DNA from: Neocallimastix lanati (nom. inval.)
Taxonomy: Eukaryota; Neocallimastigomycota; Neocallimastigomycetes; Neocallimastigales; Neocallimastigaceae
Assembly (NCBI GenBank): GCA_016946835.1
Contig: JACVTC010000600.1
Coordinates: forward strand, 1-16,116
Direction of reading: 5' to 3'
DNA: 16,116 nucleotides
This document shows, piece after piece, positions 1-7,924 of this stretch (position 1 is its first letter; the number at the start of each line of letters is the position of its first letter). The position numbers and the translations under genes are program-made. The notes under the pieces were generated by a model. The model worked only from the letters and a program-made list of their open reading frames with translations. It did no database searches and had not been told where the DNA came from.

Positions 1-214
1 TTATTCCTATTTCATTATCACTACTATTTCTACTATTTCTTTTCTCGGAAAGGCCCCCTTCATATAAAATATGGATTATCCATATTTTTATATAATTTAA
101 TTACATTATTTAATCCAATCATTTAATTAATAAATTACATAAATATAATACTTAAAATTATAAAATATAATTAATATAAAAAATTATTATATAGAATATA
201 AGAAATTATTAATA

Positions 215-296
215 GTAAAGAATATAATAATATATTTTTATATAATAAATTATTAAAAATTTAATTAAAAATATCATTATTATTCTATTCTTTAAC
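215..296. repeat. Imperfect palindrome, copy A
   Basis: The left arm starts GTAAAGAATATAATAAT and the right arm ends ATTATTCTATTCTTTAAC, so the ~82-bp segment can fold back on itself. It ends in the same context (TTCTTTAnCAATAAT) as the palindrome at 1081-1154. The similarity may mark two copies of a small inverted-repeat element or the termini of an old LTR. The high A/T content makes chance similarity possible. Confidence 0.35.
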
Positions 297-1080
297 AATA
301 ATGTTATGGTTCGGGTTTTATTAGAATTTTATTTAATTATTTATTTTTAATATTTTTCTGTCTACATTTTAATTATTGAAAAACTTCACTTATTTATACT
401 TTTTGAAAAAAAATATATATGTAAAGCCTTTCTACATTTTATTATCATATTTAAAAAAAAAATATTTACTATTACTAATTACTTAAAATTTTATATTAAT
501 TTAAATTAACTAATTCATAAGTATTTTTATTTTAATAAATTTTGTTTATATAATTTTATATTATTTTTCATATACTAAAACTAAATGAGTTAATATCATA
601 CGAAAAGTAAGCAAAACAAAATTTAAAAAGATTTTACAGAAAAATAAAGTTATTTTGAATCAAGTGAATGTGTAATATAATATTCTTATATTTTATATAA
701 AATAAGTTTAAAAACGATATATATATTTAATATTTATTAGTAATTCAATTAAGATTTGATTTTATTTGTGGGGAATAAAAATATAAAATACTCAGATTTA
801 AACAATAAAATAAAAATACTAAAAAAGAATACAAGTTTAATAGTGATACAATATAAATAATAATATAATAATATATTTGAAAAGTAAAAATAAAAATATT
901 AATATTGATAATAAACACTTTAATAAAATACATAAAATTTAAGGTTAAATTATAGATATTGATATTAATAATAAAAATATAAAATTATTGATAATATTTT
1001 AGAAACTTTTAATAAAAATATAAAAAAAAAATATATTTAGAAAATATTTTAGTATAGAAAATATAGTAAAGTAATATTAA

Positions 1081-1154
1081 GTAAAGAATAATATAATGGA
1101 TTCTAAAGTAAGTTGAAATTCTAATTAATAATCCATTATATGTTCGTTCTTTAC
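1081..1154. repeat. Imperfect palindrome, copy B
   Basis: The left arm GTAAAGAATAATATAATGGATT (1081-1102) is an imperfect inverted match to the right arm at 1130-1154, which starts AATCCATTATAT and ends TTCTTTAC. The two arms share an exact 12-bp core (ATATAATGGATT). It lies directly beside the left target duplication of the Ty3/gypsy element. In the empty site it would have sat about 20 nt upstream of the tRNA gene. Confidence 0.45.
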
Positions 1155-1156
1155 CA

Positions 1157-1161
1157 ATAAT
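1157..1161. repeat. Left target-site duplication ATAAT
   Basis: ATAAT directly precedes the TGGTCC end of the retrotransposon. The same 5 bases directly follow the other end at 7971-7975. A 5-bp duplication is usual for Ty3/gypsy integrases. Confidence 0.9.
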
Positions 1162-1288
1162 TGGTCCATTACATCGAACTCCTAATTTATTTAAGGTAAA
1201 TATTCTAATATTCCAATTAATACACAATAATTTATTATTATTAAAATATTTAATTTCTTTCTTAAATATTATTTTATTTAATTATCTC

Positions 1289-1298
1289 TTTATTTATT
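1289..1298 (-). promoter_or_regulatory. Candidate polyadenylation signal in the 3' LTR
   Basis: The minus strand reads AATAAATAAA, two overlapping copies of AATAAA, just downstream of the LTR hairpin. In the 3' LTR this is a sensible place for the element's transcript to end. AATAAA is common by chance in A/T-rich DNA, so this is only a candidate. Confidence 0.35.
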
Positions 1299-1325
1299 AT
1301 AAAATTTTAATTCTCAATTTCTCTT

Positions 1326-1351
1326 GATCTCAATTTCCCTAAATTGAGATC
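1326..1351. repeat. Perfect 11-bp hairpin in the 3' LTR
   Basis: GATCTCAATTT (1326-1336) and AAATTGAGATC (1341-1351) are exact reverse complements around a CCCT loop. The same hairpin is at 7015-7040 in the 5' LTR. As RNA it would be a stable stem in otherwise unstructured A/U sequence. Confidence 0.9.
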
Positions 1352-1563
1352 TCACTAAATCTCGAAATTATATTTTTTTTTTTTATTTTTAGTTAAACTA
1401 TTTAACCTCTATTTTTAAATTAAATTATTTCTAATTTCTATATATTTTAAAAATTTAATACATTAAATTTTTGTACAACTTTACACTATATTTATAATTA
1501 TTAATATTTATTTTCCACTCTAAGGCTATATTAATTTTATGGATTTCAATCGGTCTTGTACCA

Positions 1564-1578
1564 AGATCCCCCGTCGCC
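1564..1578 (-). promoter_or_regulatory. Candidate polypurine tract
   Basis: The minus strand reads GGCGACGGGGGATCT directly before the 3' LTR. The GGGGGA core (1567-1572) is a possible plus-strand primer for reverse transcription. It is separated from the LTR by TCT and interrupted upstream by C, so the match to a classical polypurine tract is weak. Confidence 0.45.
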
Positions 1579-1581
1579 AGA

Positions 1582-1797
1582 TCAGACTTCGTCCCTTGAA
1601 GTCTCCATGGTAAAGAATGGAATGACATTTTTCTTATGTACATTCCTATCCATAACTTCACCAGTCTGAGGATCGCATAAGGTTACGGTATTGAATTCCG
1701 ATTTAACTACCTTTAAAGGTCCTAAGAAGTAAGGATCTAGTTTTCGTCTATTTAAGTAACGTACTAGAACTAAGTCTCCACTTTTATAAGTGTTTTT
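1582..1797 (-). CDS. Integrase C-terminal GPY/F module, out of frame with pol
   Basis: Just after the pol stop at 1784-1786, another frame continues with a recognisable integrase tail: Y-K-S-G-D-L-V-L-V, then D-P-Y-F-L-G-P-L-K-V, then V-H-K-K-N-V-I-P-F, ending at TGA 1582-1584. The G-P-L/F core and its surroundings match the GPY/F domain that normally ends Ty3/gypsy integrases and helps bind DNA or multimerise. The join falls at a run of five A on the coding strand (T run 1793-1797); one base fewer there would make pol continuous. A homopolymer sequencing error or a true one-base insertion explains it best. Confidence 0.85.
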   Translation of the reverse strand, partial: KNTYKSGDLVLVRYLNRRKLDPYFLGPLKVVKSEFNTVTLCDPQTGEVMDRNVHKKNVIPFFTMETSRDEV

Positions 1798-4700
1798 GCA
1801 TTCTTTTTATTTGCTTACGCCTATCTCTCCACAACAGATTGGCGTTCTCAATATTATCTATCGCTTCATTTATCCACTTCCTATGAATAAGGAATTTTCT
1901 TAGAATATATTCTTCTCGAGTCTCATTCGGTTCTTGCCTGTCGAGATTAACCAGTAGTTCGAAGGGTTGTTTATCCCTTCTTCCATACAGAAGTTCGAAA
2001 CTTGAAAATCCGGTCTTCTCGTTCTTGGTTGTTCTTAGAGCCCACAATGCAGAGGGTAATACTTCATCCCAATCTCTACATTGCTCACTTAACAAACGTA
2101 GGTATTTTCCGATTTGTTTATTTCGATTTTCTACTTTACCATTGGTTTCTGGATGGTAGGGAGTAGAAGGTTTTAAATACACATTATAAATATCAAGGAA
2201 TCCTTTGGTTTGATTCGAAATAAACTGGGGACCGTTATCAGAAATAAGTATTTCTGGAATACCGTGTCTACTGAATACTTCAATCAAGAATTCAATGACA
2301 TCTGAGGATTCTATTTTATTTACGGCTTTGGCCTCAACCCATTCCGTAAAATAATCGACTAATACGATTATATATTGGTTATTACGCTTTGTAACGTACA
2401 ACGGACCGACTATATCTAATCCAACTCTAACAAAGGGGGCTTCAGCTGGAGTAGGAATAGTTTCTTCTTTAGGATAAGGTCTGTTTCTAAATGCTTGACA
2501 TTCTGGACATGTTTTTATTGTTAACTTCACATCTTTTAACATGTTTGTCCAATAGTAATCCCTTTTTAATCTATTATAGGTCTTGAAGATACCTTCATGA
2601 CCGAGATTATGAGCATTTAAGAGTAATTTTAATTTTTGTTCTTTATTTTTAATAATCTTTCGAAGATTATTATCTTCTTTATAGAATTCTTCACCATCAA
2701 CTTTAATTATTTTATTACCAATAAAATTATCCATTAAAGATGTAGCAGACAAATTAGTAGCGTTCACTTGAATAACAGGATTCCGGGATAATGCGTCGGC
2801 AAGAACATTCTTTCTACCATCTTCATAATGCACTACGACTTTAAGCATACTAAAGGTTAAGATCCAATTTGTGAGTTGTCTATCATTGTCTACGGGTGAT
2901 TTGGATTTAAACAAACTTACGAGGGGTTTATGATCAGTGATCAGGATAGTTTCAAAGTCGTTTCCTGTAATAAAAGCTTTGAATTTCATTACGCAATAAT
3001 AAGCAGCATCGCCTTCTAGCTTAGTTATTGGATAATTCTTTTCTTCTTTCTTTAAAGATCTACTTTCGTAATAAATAGGAAATTCTGTTTTATCATGTTT
3101 TTGTAATAGAACTCCTCCAAAACCATTATAAGAGGCATCAGTTCTTATAATGAATTGTTTGGAAAAGTCAGGATACTTCAATATTGGGTAATTGATCAAA
3201 CGTTCTTTTAAAATATCGAAACATTCTTGACATTCGATTGACCAAAGAAATGGTACATCTTTCTTGAGTAAATTATATAAACAATGGGCTATCCTGGATA
3301 AGTTTGGTATAAATTTACGGTAATAGCCTACAATACCAAGAAAAGATCTTAATTTACTCACATCGGTTGGAGGATCCCAATTTTTAATTGCCTCCACCTT
3401 CGTCATCACAGGTTTAATACCATTAAGTGTAAGCATGTGGCCGAGAACTTCAACTTCTTTCATGAAGAAATTGCACTTCTCTATATTAATTTTAAGTCCG
3501 TTTTCCTTGATTATTAGAAAAACTTTTTCCAAGTCCAAAAAATGTTGTTCTAAACTAGGGGAAAATATCACAAGATCATCAATATAAACAAACATACATT
3601 TTCCAATTAAGGGAAAGAATATCCTATTCATTTCCCGTTGAAAGGTGGCCGGCGCATTGGTCAAACCAAACGGCATTACAACAAAGTTATAGTTTCCAAA
3701 CATTGTTGTAAAACTTGTCTTCTCGATATCATTTTTGTCCATTGGAATTTGGTGGTAGCCAGAAAATAAATCAATAGTACTAATGGCTTTAACTTCACCA
3801 CCAATCGAAAAGAGAATTTCTTCTATAAAGGGGATGGAATACGAATCTTTTATTGTTAATTCATTAAGTTTCCTGTAATCAACGCATAATCTCCATTTAC
3901 CATTCTTCTTCTGGATTAGCACGATAGGAGATGACCACGTAGAGTGTGAGGGTACTATTAATTTCTTATTAATTAATTTAGTTATTTCTTCCTTTAAAAT
4001 GTCGGCTTTAGCTTTTGATAGACGATAAGAACGTTGTTTAACTGGTTGACTTCCTTCTTTTAGTATTATAGAATGAGGAAGTAATTTAGTTTCATTCAAA
4101 TCATCGGTACTGATGGCAATAATTTCGTCAAATTTATTTAATAAATCTCTTATACTTTTTACAAGATCTTCATTATTGGAACCAATTCTGGTAGACAGAA
4201 TTCCATTGAGTTTATGGGATCTATCGTTCTTTTTATTTTCATTCTCATTATAGTTAAATAGGACAACTTCGTCAAGTATGACTTCGTCAGTACCTACATT
4301 ATATGGAATAAAGATTCCATTCTCCTCGTCCTTTCGAGAGGATTTATCCATCGACAAAATTAAGTTACAAAGTGCACCATCTGGCACATCACCATCAGAT
4401 AAATCATCTTCAGTCTTGGTTTCGTCACTTCGATCTAGTTTTTCCAGGTTTTCGATGACTTCCCAAAGATCAAATTTATTGGCGATATCATTAATTTTCT
4501 TTGTATCTAAATTAGAATTTATCTTACATAATTCTAATGTAATGGGATTAATAAATAAATAATTTTCGATAATAGTCTCGTAACATATGATAATGTCGAA
4601 TAAAAGGTTGTCTCTTTCCACAAGTCTGAAATTAGCATTAAATGTATGGGATCCAATAGTTAAAGGTAAATTGTATATAAGACCAGGTTTAGAATCGGAA

Positions 4701-5626
4701 TCAGACAGAACTTGAACAATAGAACACGTAGCAATTCCAACTGGTTGCGGTTTATTCGGTAGTTTATCAAAATAGCTCTTTGAAATTAAATTGATACCGG
4801 CACCATAATCTAGATATACTTTAGAGGGAATATCAAACATTTTGCATCTTGAGATAGCAATTTTTCCTTTATGAACTAAATTAACGATAGGATTATCCTT
4901 ATCTAACTTTAAATTCTTGACAAGATCGGCTCTAACCTTCGGACTGACATCAAGCAATTGAGCATATGAGATGTTTGCCGGAGTAGAGTTCAAGTCTTTC
5001 ACTATACTATAACTTAGTTCGTTGCTAATCAACTTGATATGCTTTGGAATACTTCTCTTCTTGATTTTCTTGTTATCTTGTATATCTTCCTCCATGATTA
5101 ATTCTTCTATCTCTTCCCTATTATCATTCATTGGAGAGGGGTCTTTCGGATTTTTATCTGGATTCTTCGGCTTTTTCTTCACATACTTCTTATCTTCCTT
5201 CTTCTCATTCTTCTTTTCCACTTCCATGTTCTCCTTAATGCTATTTATTTCTTTCAATCTTTCCTCTTTGTTAGTTTTCTTAACTGTTTCGATCCTTGGT
5301 TGGGCTATTATGGATGGATGGATTACTTCCAAGGGTTCGATGGATGGATGGATTACTTCGATGGGTTCATTAGTTGGGCGGATTACCTCTAAGGGTTCAA
5401 CATTCATAGCCTTTTCCTTGCCCTTGTCTAACCTTTTCATAGCGGGAGTATTAGAAATAGGTTGAGGATCATCTTTCAATGATCTCCTTCCTCCAGAGCC
5501 TGGTTCATAGACCTTCATCTTCTGTTGTTCAATAACAGTCTTTTTCCTCTCGGCTCCAAACATCTTGATTTTTCCGTCGCTGATGTTAGTTTGATTTACG
5601 AGAGCTAACGGACTCTCCTTTAGAAG
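1582..5626 (-). CDS. pol: Pol polyprotein: protease, reverse transcriptase, RNase H, integrase
   Basis: This is the replication polyprotein of the Ty3/gypsy element. The long frame runs from the frameshift site at 5626 to a stop at 1784-1786; the tail down to a TGA at 1582-1584 is one base out of frame. Numbering from the ATG at 5563: residues 1-230 are a charged, low-complexity region with three 10-residue repeats. The protease is near 230-350 with catalytic D252 in D-Y-G-A-G. Reverse transcriptase is about 500-690 with D598 and Y-I-D-D (D662, D663). RNase H carries D809, E850, D877 and D923. Integrase has the zinc finger H985, H989, C1019, C1022 and the core D1050, D1109, E1145, an exact D,D35E spacing. 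No chromodomain is seen. The frame is open upstream of the ATG through the gag stop, so translation probably enters by -1 frameshifting rather than at 5563. The Tyr after the protease Asp is unusual. Confidence 0.95.
5311..5400 (-). repeat. Three 30-bp tandem repeats in the pol N-terminal region
   Basis: Units at 5311-5340, 5341-5370 and 5371-5400 encode E-P-L-E-V-I-R-P-T-N, E-P-I-E-V-I-H-P-S-I and E-P-L-E-V-I-H-P-S-I. The repeat lies in the disordered linker between the frameshift site and the protease. The copy nearest the frameshift site (5371-5400) is the most diverged. Confidence 0.85.
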
Positions 5627-5632
5627 TTTTTT
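5600..5632 (-). promoter_or_regulatory. Predicted -1 ribosomal frameshift site between gag and pol
   Basis: In gag frame the coding strand reads CCA AAA AAC TTC TAA. The last A of CCA plus the next two codons form A AAA AAC (5632-5626), a classic X XXY YYZ slippery heptamer. Slipping back one base enters the pol frame exactly, and that frame is open from there on. After an 8-nt spacer (5625-5618) a stem follows: GAGAG (5617-5613) pairs with CTCTC (5604-5600) around an 8-nt loop. A heptamer, a 5-9 nt spacer and a structure is the known arrangement for -1 frameshifting. The stem is short, so a pseudoknot or a larger fold may contribute. Confidence 0.8.
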
Positions 5633-6480
5633 GGTTTATCTTCCTTTAAAACTTCTTTCTTCTGTTTATTTACTCTTTGAGTTAGAAGTTTAAGTAAACT
5701 TTCGTCGTCGTAAGGACAATTATAGCCTTTATGTCCTTCTTCTCCACATCGGTAGCATTTACTGTTGGCCGTATGATATAAAACTGGAACATTAGGAGTG
5801 CTTGATTTTCTCCTATTGTTCGAGGAATAGTTTTGGAATAACCTTGGTGTGTCCGCTTCTTCTTTCTGGTAATGTTTACCTGAAGTTACTTCGGCTGGCC
5901 TGTACGGTTTTATAAACGGAGGTAAGAGTGGAGATTCAATATGGTTACGTACTTGATTTCCCCGTTCTCTGTCGAAATCTAGTAGTTTTTGGATCTTTTC
6001 AGCTGACTTGCATGCTTCTTCTATCGTTTTTACTCCATCATAAACGACAGCATGGCAAGCTTCCGGTCTCGGCCCAATAGCGTGTAAGTAGTCAGCAATC
6101 CTTATCCCGTCCTTTAGGTCGTCGCTGACACTACCATAGAGGTCTAAATAAGCTTCGTTGAATTCTGGAATGCTCTGGTTATCTTGTATAACCAGAGCTT
6201 TGATCTTGTCATAAGTTTCCATTTTTGTTAATTGTGTGGCTTGTAATAAGGTAGCCTTGATCTGTTCCAATTTCGGAAAGGTAGAACTCTCTTCCTTCAG
6301 CTTAGCAATGGTTTTCCGGGCTTCTCCTTCAGATACCAGGTAGGCTAGACTGTAGCGTGTTTCATCCTCGGTTATCTTCCCCAATTCCATAAGGTTAGAG
6401 AAGTCTTCATACGACCTCTCCACAGATTTCCTATCTACTTCCTTAAGACGAGGTAGCACATTAATTATTCCATAATCCAT
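5620..6480 (-). CDS. gag: Gag structural protein with CCHC zinc knuckle
   Basis: This 286-residue frame is the first of the element and would form the virus-like particle that packages the element's RNA. The start at 6480 is the first ATG of the frame after the leader and has A at -3 and G at +4. The N-terminal ~200 residues look like a retrotransposon capsid: largely helical and charged. Near the C-terminus, C242, C245, H250 and C255 (C-Y-R-C-G-E-E-G-H) make one CX2CX4HX4C zinc knuckle, the RNA-binding nucleocapsid motif. The tail is basic (K/Q-rich), and the TAA stop sits two codons after the slippery A AAA AAC. Gag is in a different frame from pol and overlaps it by a few bases. No break is seen in gag. 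Confidence 0.93.
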   Translation of the reverse strand: MDYGIINVLPRLKEVDRKSVERSYEDFSNLMELGKITEDETRYSLAYLVSEGEARKTIAKLKEESSTFPKLEQIKATLLQATQLTKMETYDKIKALVIQDNQSIPEFNEAYLDLYGSVSDDLKDGIRIADYLHAIGPRPEACHAVVYDGVKTIEEACKSAEKIQKLLDFDRERGNQVRNHIESPLLPPFIKPYRPAEVTSGKHYQKEEADTPRLFQNYSSNNRRKSSTPNVPVLYHTANSKCYRCGEEGHKGYNCPYDDESLLKLLTQRVNKQKKEVLKEDKPKNF

Positions 6481-6850
6481 TTTGTTTATTTTTTTTTTTA
6501 TGTTTATTTTTTTTTATGTTTATTTTTTTTTTTCTTGTTTCTTTTTTTTTTTTTGTTTATTTTTTTATTTTTGTTACTCGGTTTGTTTACTTTTAGTTAT
6601 TATATAATTACTCTTATAATTATTATTATTATTATTGTTATTATTATGATAATTATTTTATTTTTATATTTTTTTTTGTTTATTTATTTGTTTACAATTT
6701 AATTTAATTGTTTTTTTTTTGTTTATTATAAATTTTTTTTATATGATTTCAAACTTATTTATTTATCTTAGTTATAATTATTAAAGTATTAAATGTTTTC
6801 ATTAGTAATATTTACTTCGATGTATGTCCTGCATAGCTCGCCAACTTTCT
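6481..6850 (-). other. Retrotransposon 5' leader between 5' LTR and gag
   Basis: About 370 bases lie between the 5' LTR and the gag ATG. The part next to gag is A-rich on the coding strand, made of long A runs broken by single T or C, with a short AAT microsatellite near 6620-6650. The part next to the LTR holds the candidate primer-binding site. No other coding frame is seen. Packaging signals are expected here but cannot be recognised by eye. Confidence 0.7.
6826..6843 (-). promoter_or_regulatory. Candidate primer-binding site, 7 nt from the 5' LTR
   Basis: The coding strand reads TGGCGAGCTATGCAGGAC, starting 7 nt after the LTR end. TGG pairs with the CCA tail of a tRNA, and the rest would pair with an acceptor strand ending GCUCG before CCA, so the primer would have G73 and a 5' end GAGC. 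This is the only conspicuous G/C-rich block in the leader. It does not match the tRNA-Cys at 7986, and I cannot name the primer tRNA. Confidence 0.55.
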
Positions 6851-7014
6851 TGGTCCATTACATCGAACTCCTAATTTATTTAAGGTAAATATTCTAATAT
6901 TCCAATTAATACACAATAATTTATTACTATTAAAATATTTAATTTCTTTCTTAAATATTATTTTATTTAATTATCTCTTTATTTATTATAAAATTTTAAT
7001 TCTCAATTTCTCTT

Positions 7015-7040
7015 GATCTCAATTTCCCTAAATTGAGATC
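7015..7040. repeat. Perfect 11-bp hairpin in the 5' LTR
   Basis: This is the same GATCTCAATTT - CCCT - AAATTGAGATC inverted repeat as at 1326-1351. Both copies are intact. Confidence 0.9.
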
Positions 7041-7201
7041 TCACTAAATCTCGAAATTATATTTTTTTTTTTTATTTTTAGTTAAACTATTTAACCTCTA
7101 TTTTTAAATTAAATTATTTCTAATTTCTATATATTTTAAAAATTTAATACATTAAATTTTTGTACAACTTTACACTATATTTATAATTATTAATATTTAT
7201 T

Positions 7202-7206
7202 TTCCA
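7202..7206. repeat. Left target-site duplication TTCCA of the nested solo LTR
   Basis: TTCCA stands once at this point in the intact LTR (1509-1513) but twice here, at 7202-7206 and 7920-7924, around the inserted TG...CA sequence. Confidence 0.92.
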
Positions 7207-7479
7207 TGTTAAGATTATGATATAATTTATAGTTTAAATTTAAATAAAATAATATGGTTTATTAAAAAATATTCACTAAGTCGATATGTCTATATAGTAA
7301 TATACTATATAGATATATAATAAAAATAATAAATATTTAAATGTTTAGTTTAATAAAAATTTATTTATAATAAACTTTGATAATTAGAATTATCAAATTA
7401 ATTTAATTTTAAATTTGTTTATTTTATTTAATAATAAAATATCTATAATATATTACTATTAAGGTAATTTTACAATAAC

Positions 7480-7533
7480 CTTACAAAGAATAAAAAAGAT
7501 AGATTTTTACATCTTTCTTTTATACTTTGTAAG
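7480..7533. repeat. Inverted repeat inside the solo LTR
   Basis: CTTACAAAG (7480-7488) pairs exactly with CTTTGTAAG (7525-7533). The pairing continues imperfectly inward through A-rich and T-rich arms up to a loop around 7501-7510. It may be a structured R-region or a terminator-like hairpin of the lost element. Confidence 0.7.
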
Positions 7534-7691
7534 TTACATAATAATAATATTTAATTATAAGATAGTAATAATATAGTAATATAAATAATAATAAAATATA
7601 AGGATAAATTTAATTATATAATTAATTTGAATAATTGAATTTAATATAGATATGTTGTAAACATATATAAAAACATAATATAAATAAAATA

Positions 7692-7703
7692 CACGTGACG
7701 TCA
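7692..7703. promoter_or_regulatory. Overlapping E-box CACGTG and CRE TGACGTCA in the solo LTR
   Basis: CACGTGACGTCA contains the palindromes CACGTG (7692-7697) and TGACGTCA (7696-7703), sharing TG. These are consensus sites for bHLH and ATF/CREB-type bZIP factors. In a region almost without G/C, this looks like an upstream activating site of the LTR promoter. Confidence 0.55.
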
Positions 7704-7919
7704 AATGTATCATTGAAATTAATTATTAATATAAACCTTATTTATTAATATTCTCAGAATTATTAGGCCTAAGATAACCCTTTAAATATTAAACAAGAAT
7801 TTATATTAATTATTAATTATTTAAATATATATATTATTTATAATTAAATAAATAATATTTTTAATTATTGAAATGTAAATAACTGAAATTGAGATTTCAA
7901 TTCAGTTATAATTTCAACA

Positions 7920-7924
7920 TTCCA
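7920..7924. repeat. Right target-site duplication TTCCA of the nested solo LTR
   Basis: This is the second copy of TTCCA, directly after the CA end of the insert and before the resumed LTR sequence CTCTAAGG. Confidence 0.92.

Larger units (their letters stand above)
1..1156. other. AT-rich non-coding flank upstream of the tRNA-Cys target site
   Basis: No convincing coding region is seen on either strand; open frames here are short and made of I/F/L/Y/N/K codons, as expected from A/T-only DNA. The first ~75 bases are somewhat richer in G/C and contain an 8-bp inverted repeat (ATATGGAT/ATCCATAT) with a 1-nt spacer near 70-86, but I could not identify the source. Before the retrotransposon arrived, this stretch was the immediate upstream flank of the tRNA-Cys gene at 7986. 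It may therefore contain older, decayed insertions aimed at the same tRNA gene. Confidence 0.6.
1162..1563 (-). repeat. 3' LTR of the Ty3/gypsy element (402 bp)
   Basis: In element orientation it begins TGGTACAAGACC and ends AATGGACCA, so the ends form the inverted pair TGGT/ACCA. It is identical to the 5' LTR except at 1238 (T here, C at 6927), once the nested insertion in the 5' LTR is ignored. It contains a perfect 11-bp inverted repeat (1326-1351) and, on the minus strand, two overlapping AATAAA motifs (1289-1298) that are candidate polyadenylation signals. Confidence 0.95.
7207..7919 (-). mobile_element. Nested solo LTR of a second LTR retrotransposon (713 bp)
   Basis: The insert begins TGTTA and ends AACA on the plus strand, has no coding region, and is flanked by 5-bp TTCCA duplications. 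This is the footprint left when the two LTRs of an element recombine. Minus orientation is tentative. Read that way it starts TGTTGAAATTATAACTG, with an ATF/CREB-type motif and then a TATA-like stretch (about 7664-7674) in promoter order. The TGTTGAA start resembles Ty1/copia LTRs of fungi, but without internal genes the family cannot be fixed. It contains an inverted repeat CTTACAAAG/CTTTGTAAG (7480-7488, 7525-7533) that could be an RNA hairpin. It does not match the 402-bp LTR, so it belongs to a different family. Confidence 0.88.

Noticed and set aside
745-933. Minus-strand 62-residue open frame
   Set aside because: It encodes almost only I, F, Y, L and N, as random A/T-rich DNA does; no motif and no support.
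1009-1227. Minus-strand 72-residue open frame
   Set aside because: It runs out of the 3' LTR end into flanking DNA and is explained by the LTR and target-site boundary.
1455-1661. Minus-strand 68-residue open frame as a separate gene
   Set aside because: It is a different frame over the GPY/F segment and LTR; the real tail is the frame ending at 1582-1584.
4278-5465. Plus-strand open frames opposite pol (4278-4562 and 5022-5465)
   Set aside because: They are antisense shadows of the K/E/D-rich pol N-terminal region and give S/F-rich nonsense.
5561-5563. ATG at 5563 as the true start of pol
   Set aside because: The frame is open upstream to a slippery heptamer at the gag stop, so frameshifting explains expression better than an internal start.
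7207-7919. Second LTR of the same Ty3 family
   Set aside because: It shares only the TG...CA ends; the body does not match the 402-bp LTR, and it has its own TTCCA duplication.
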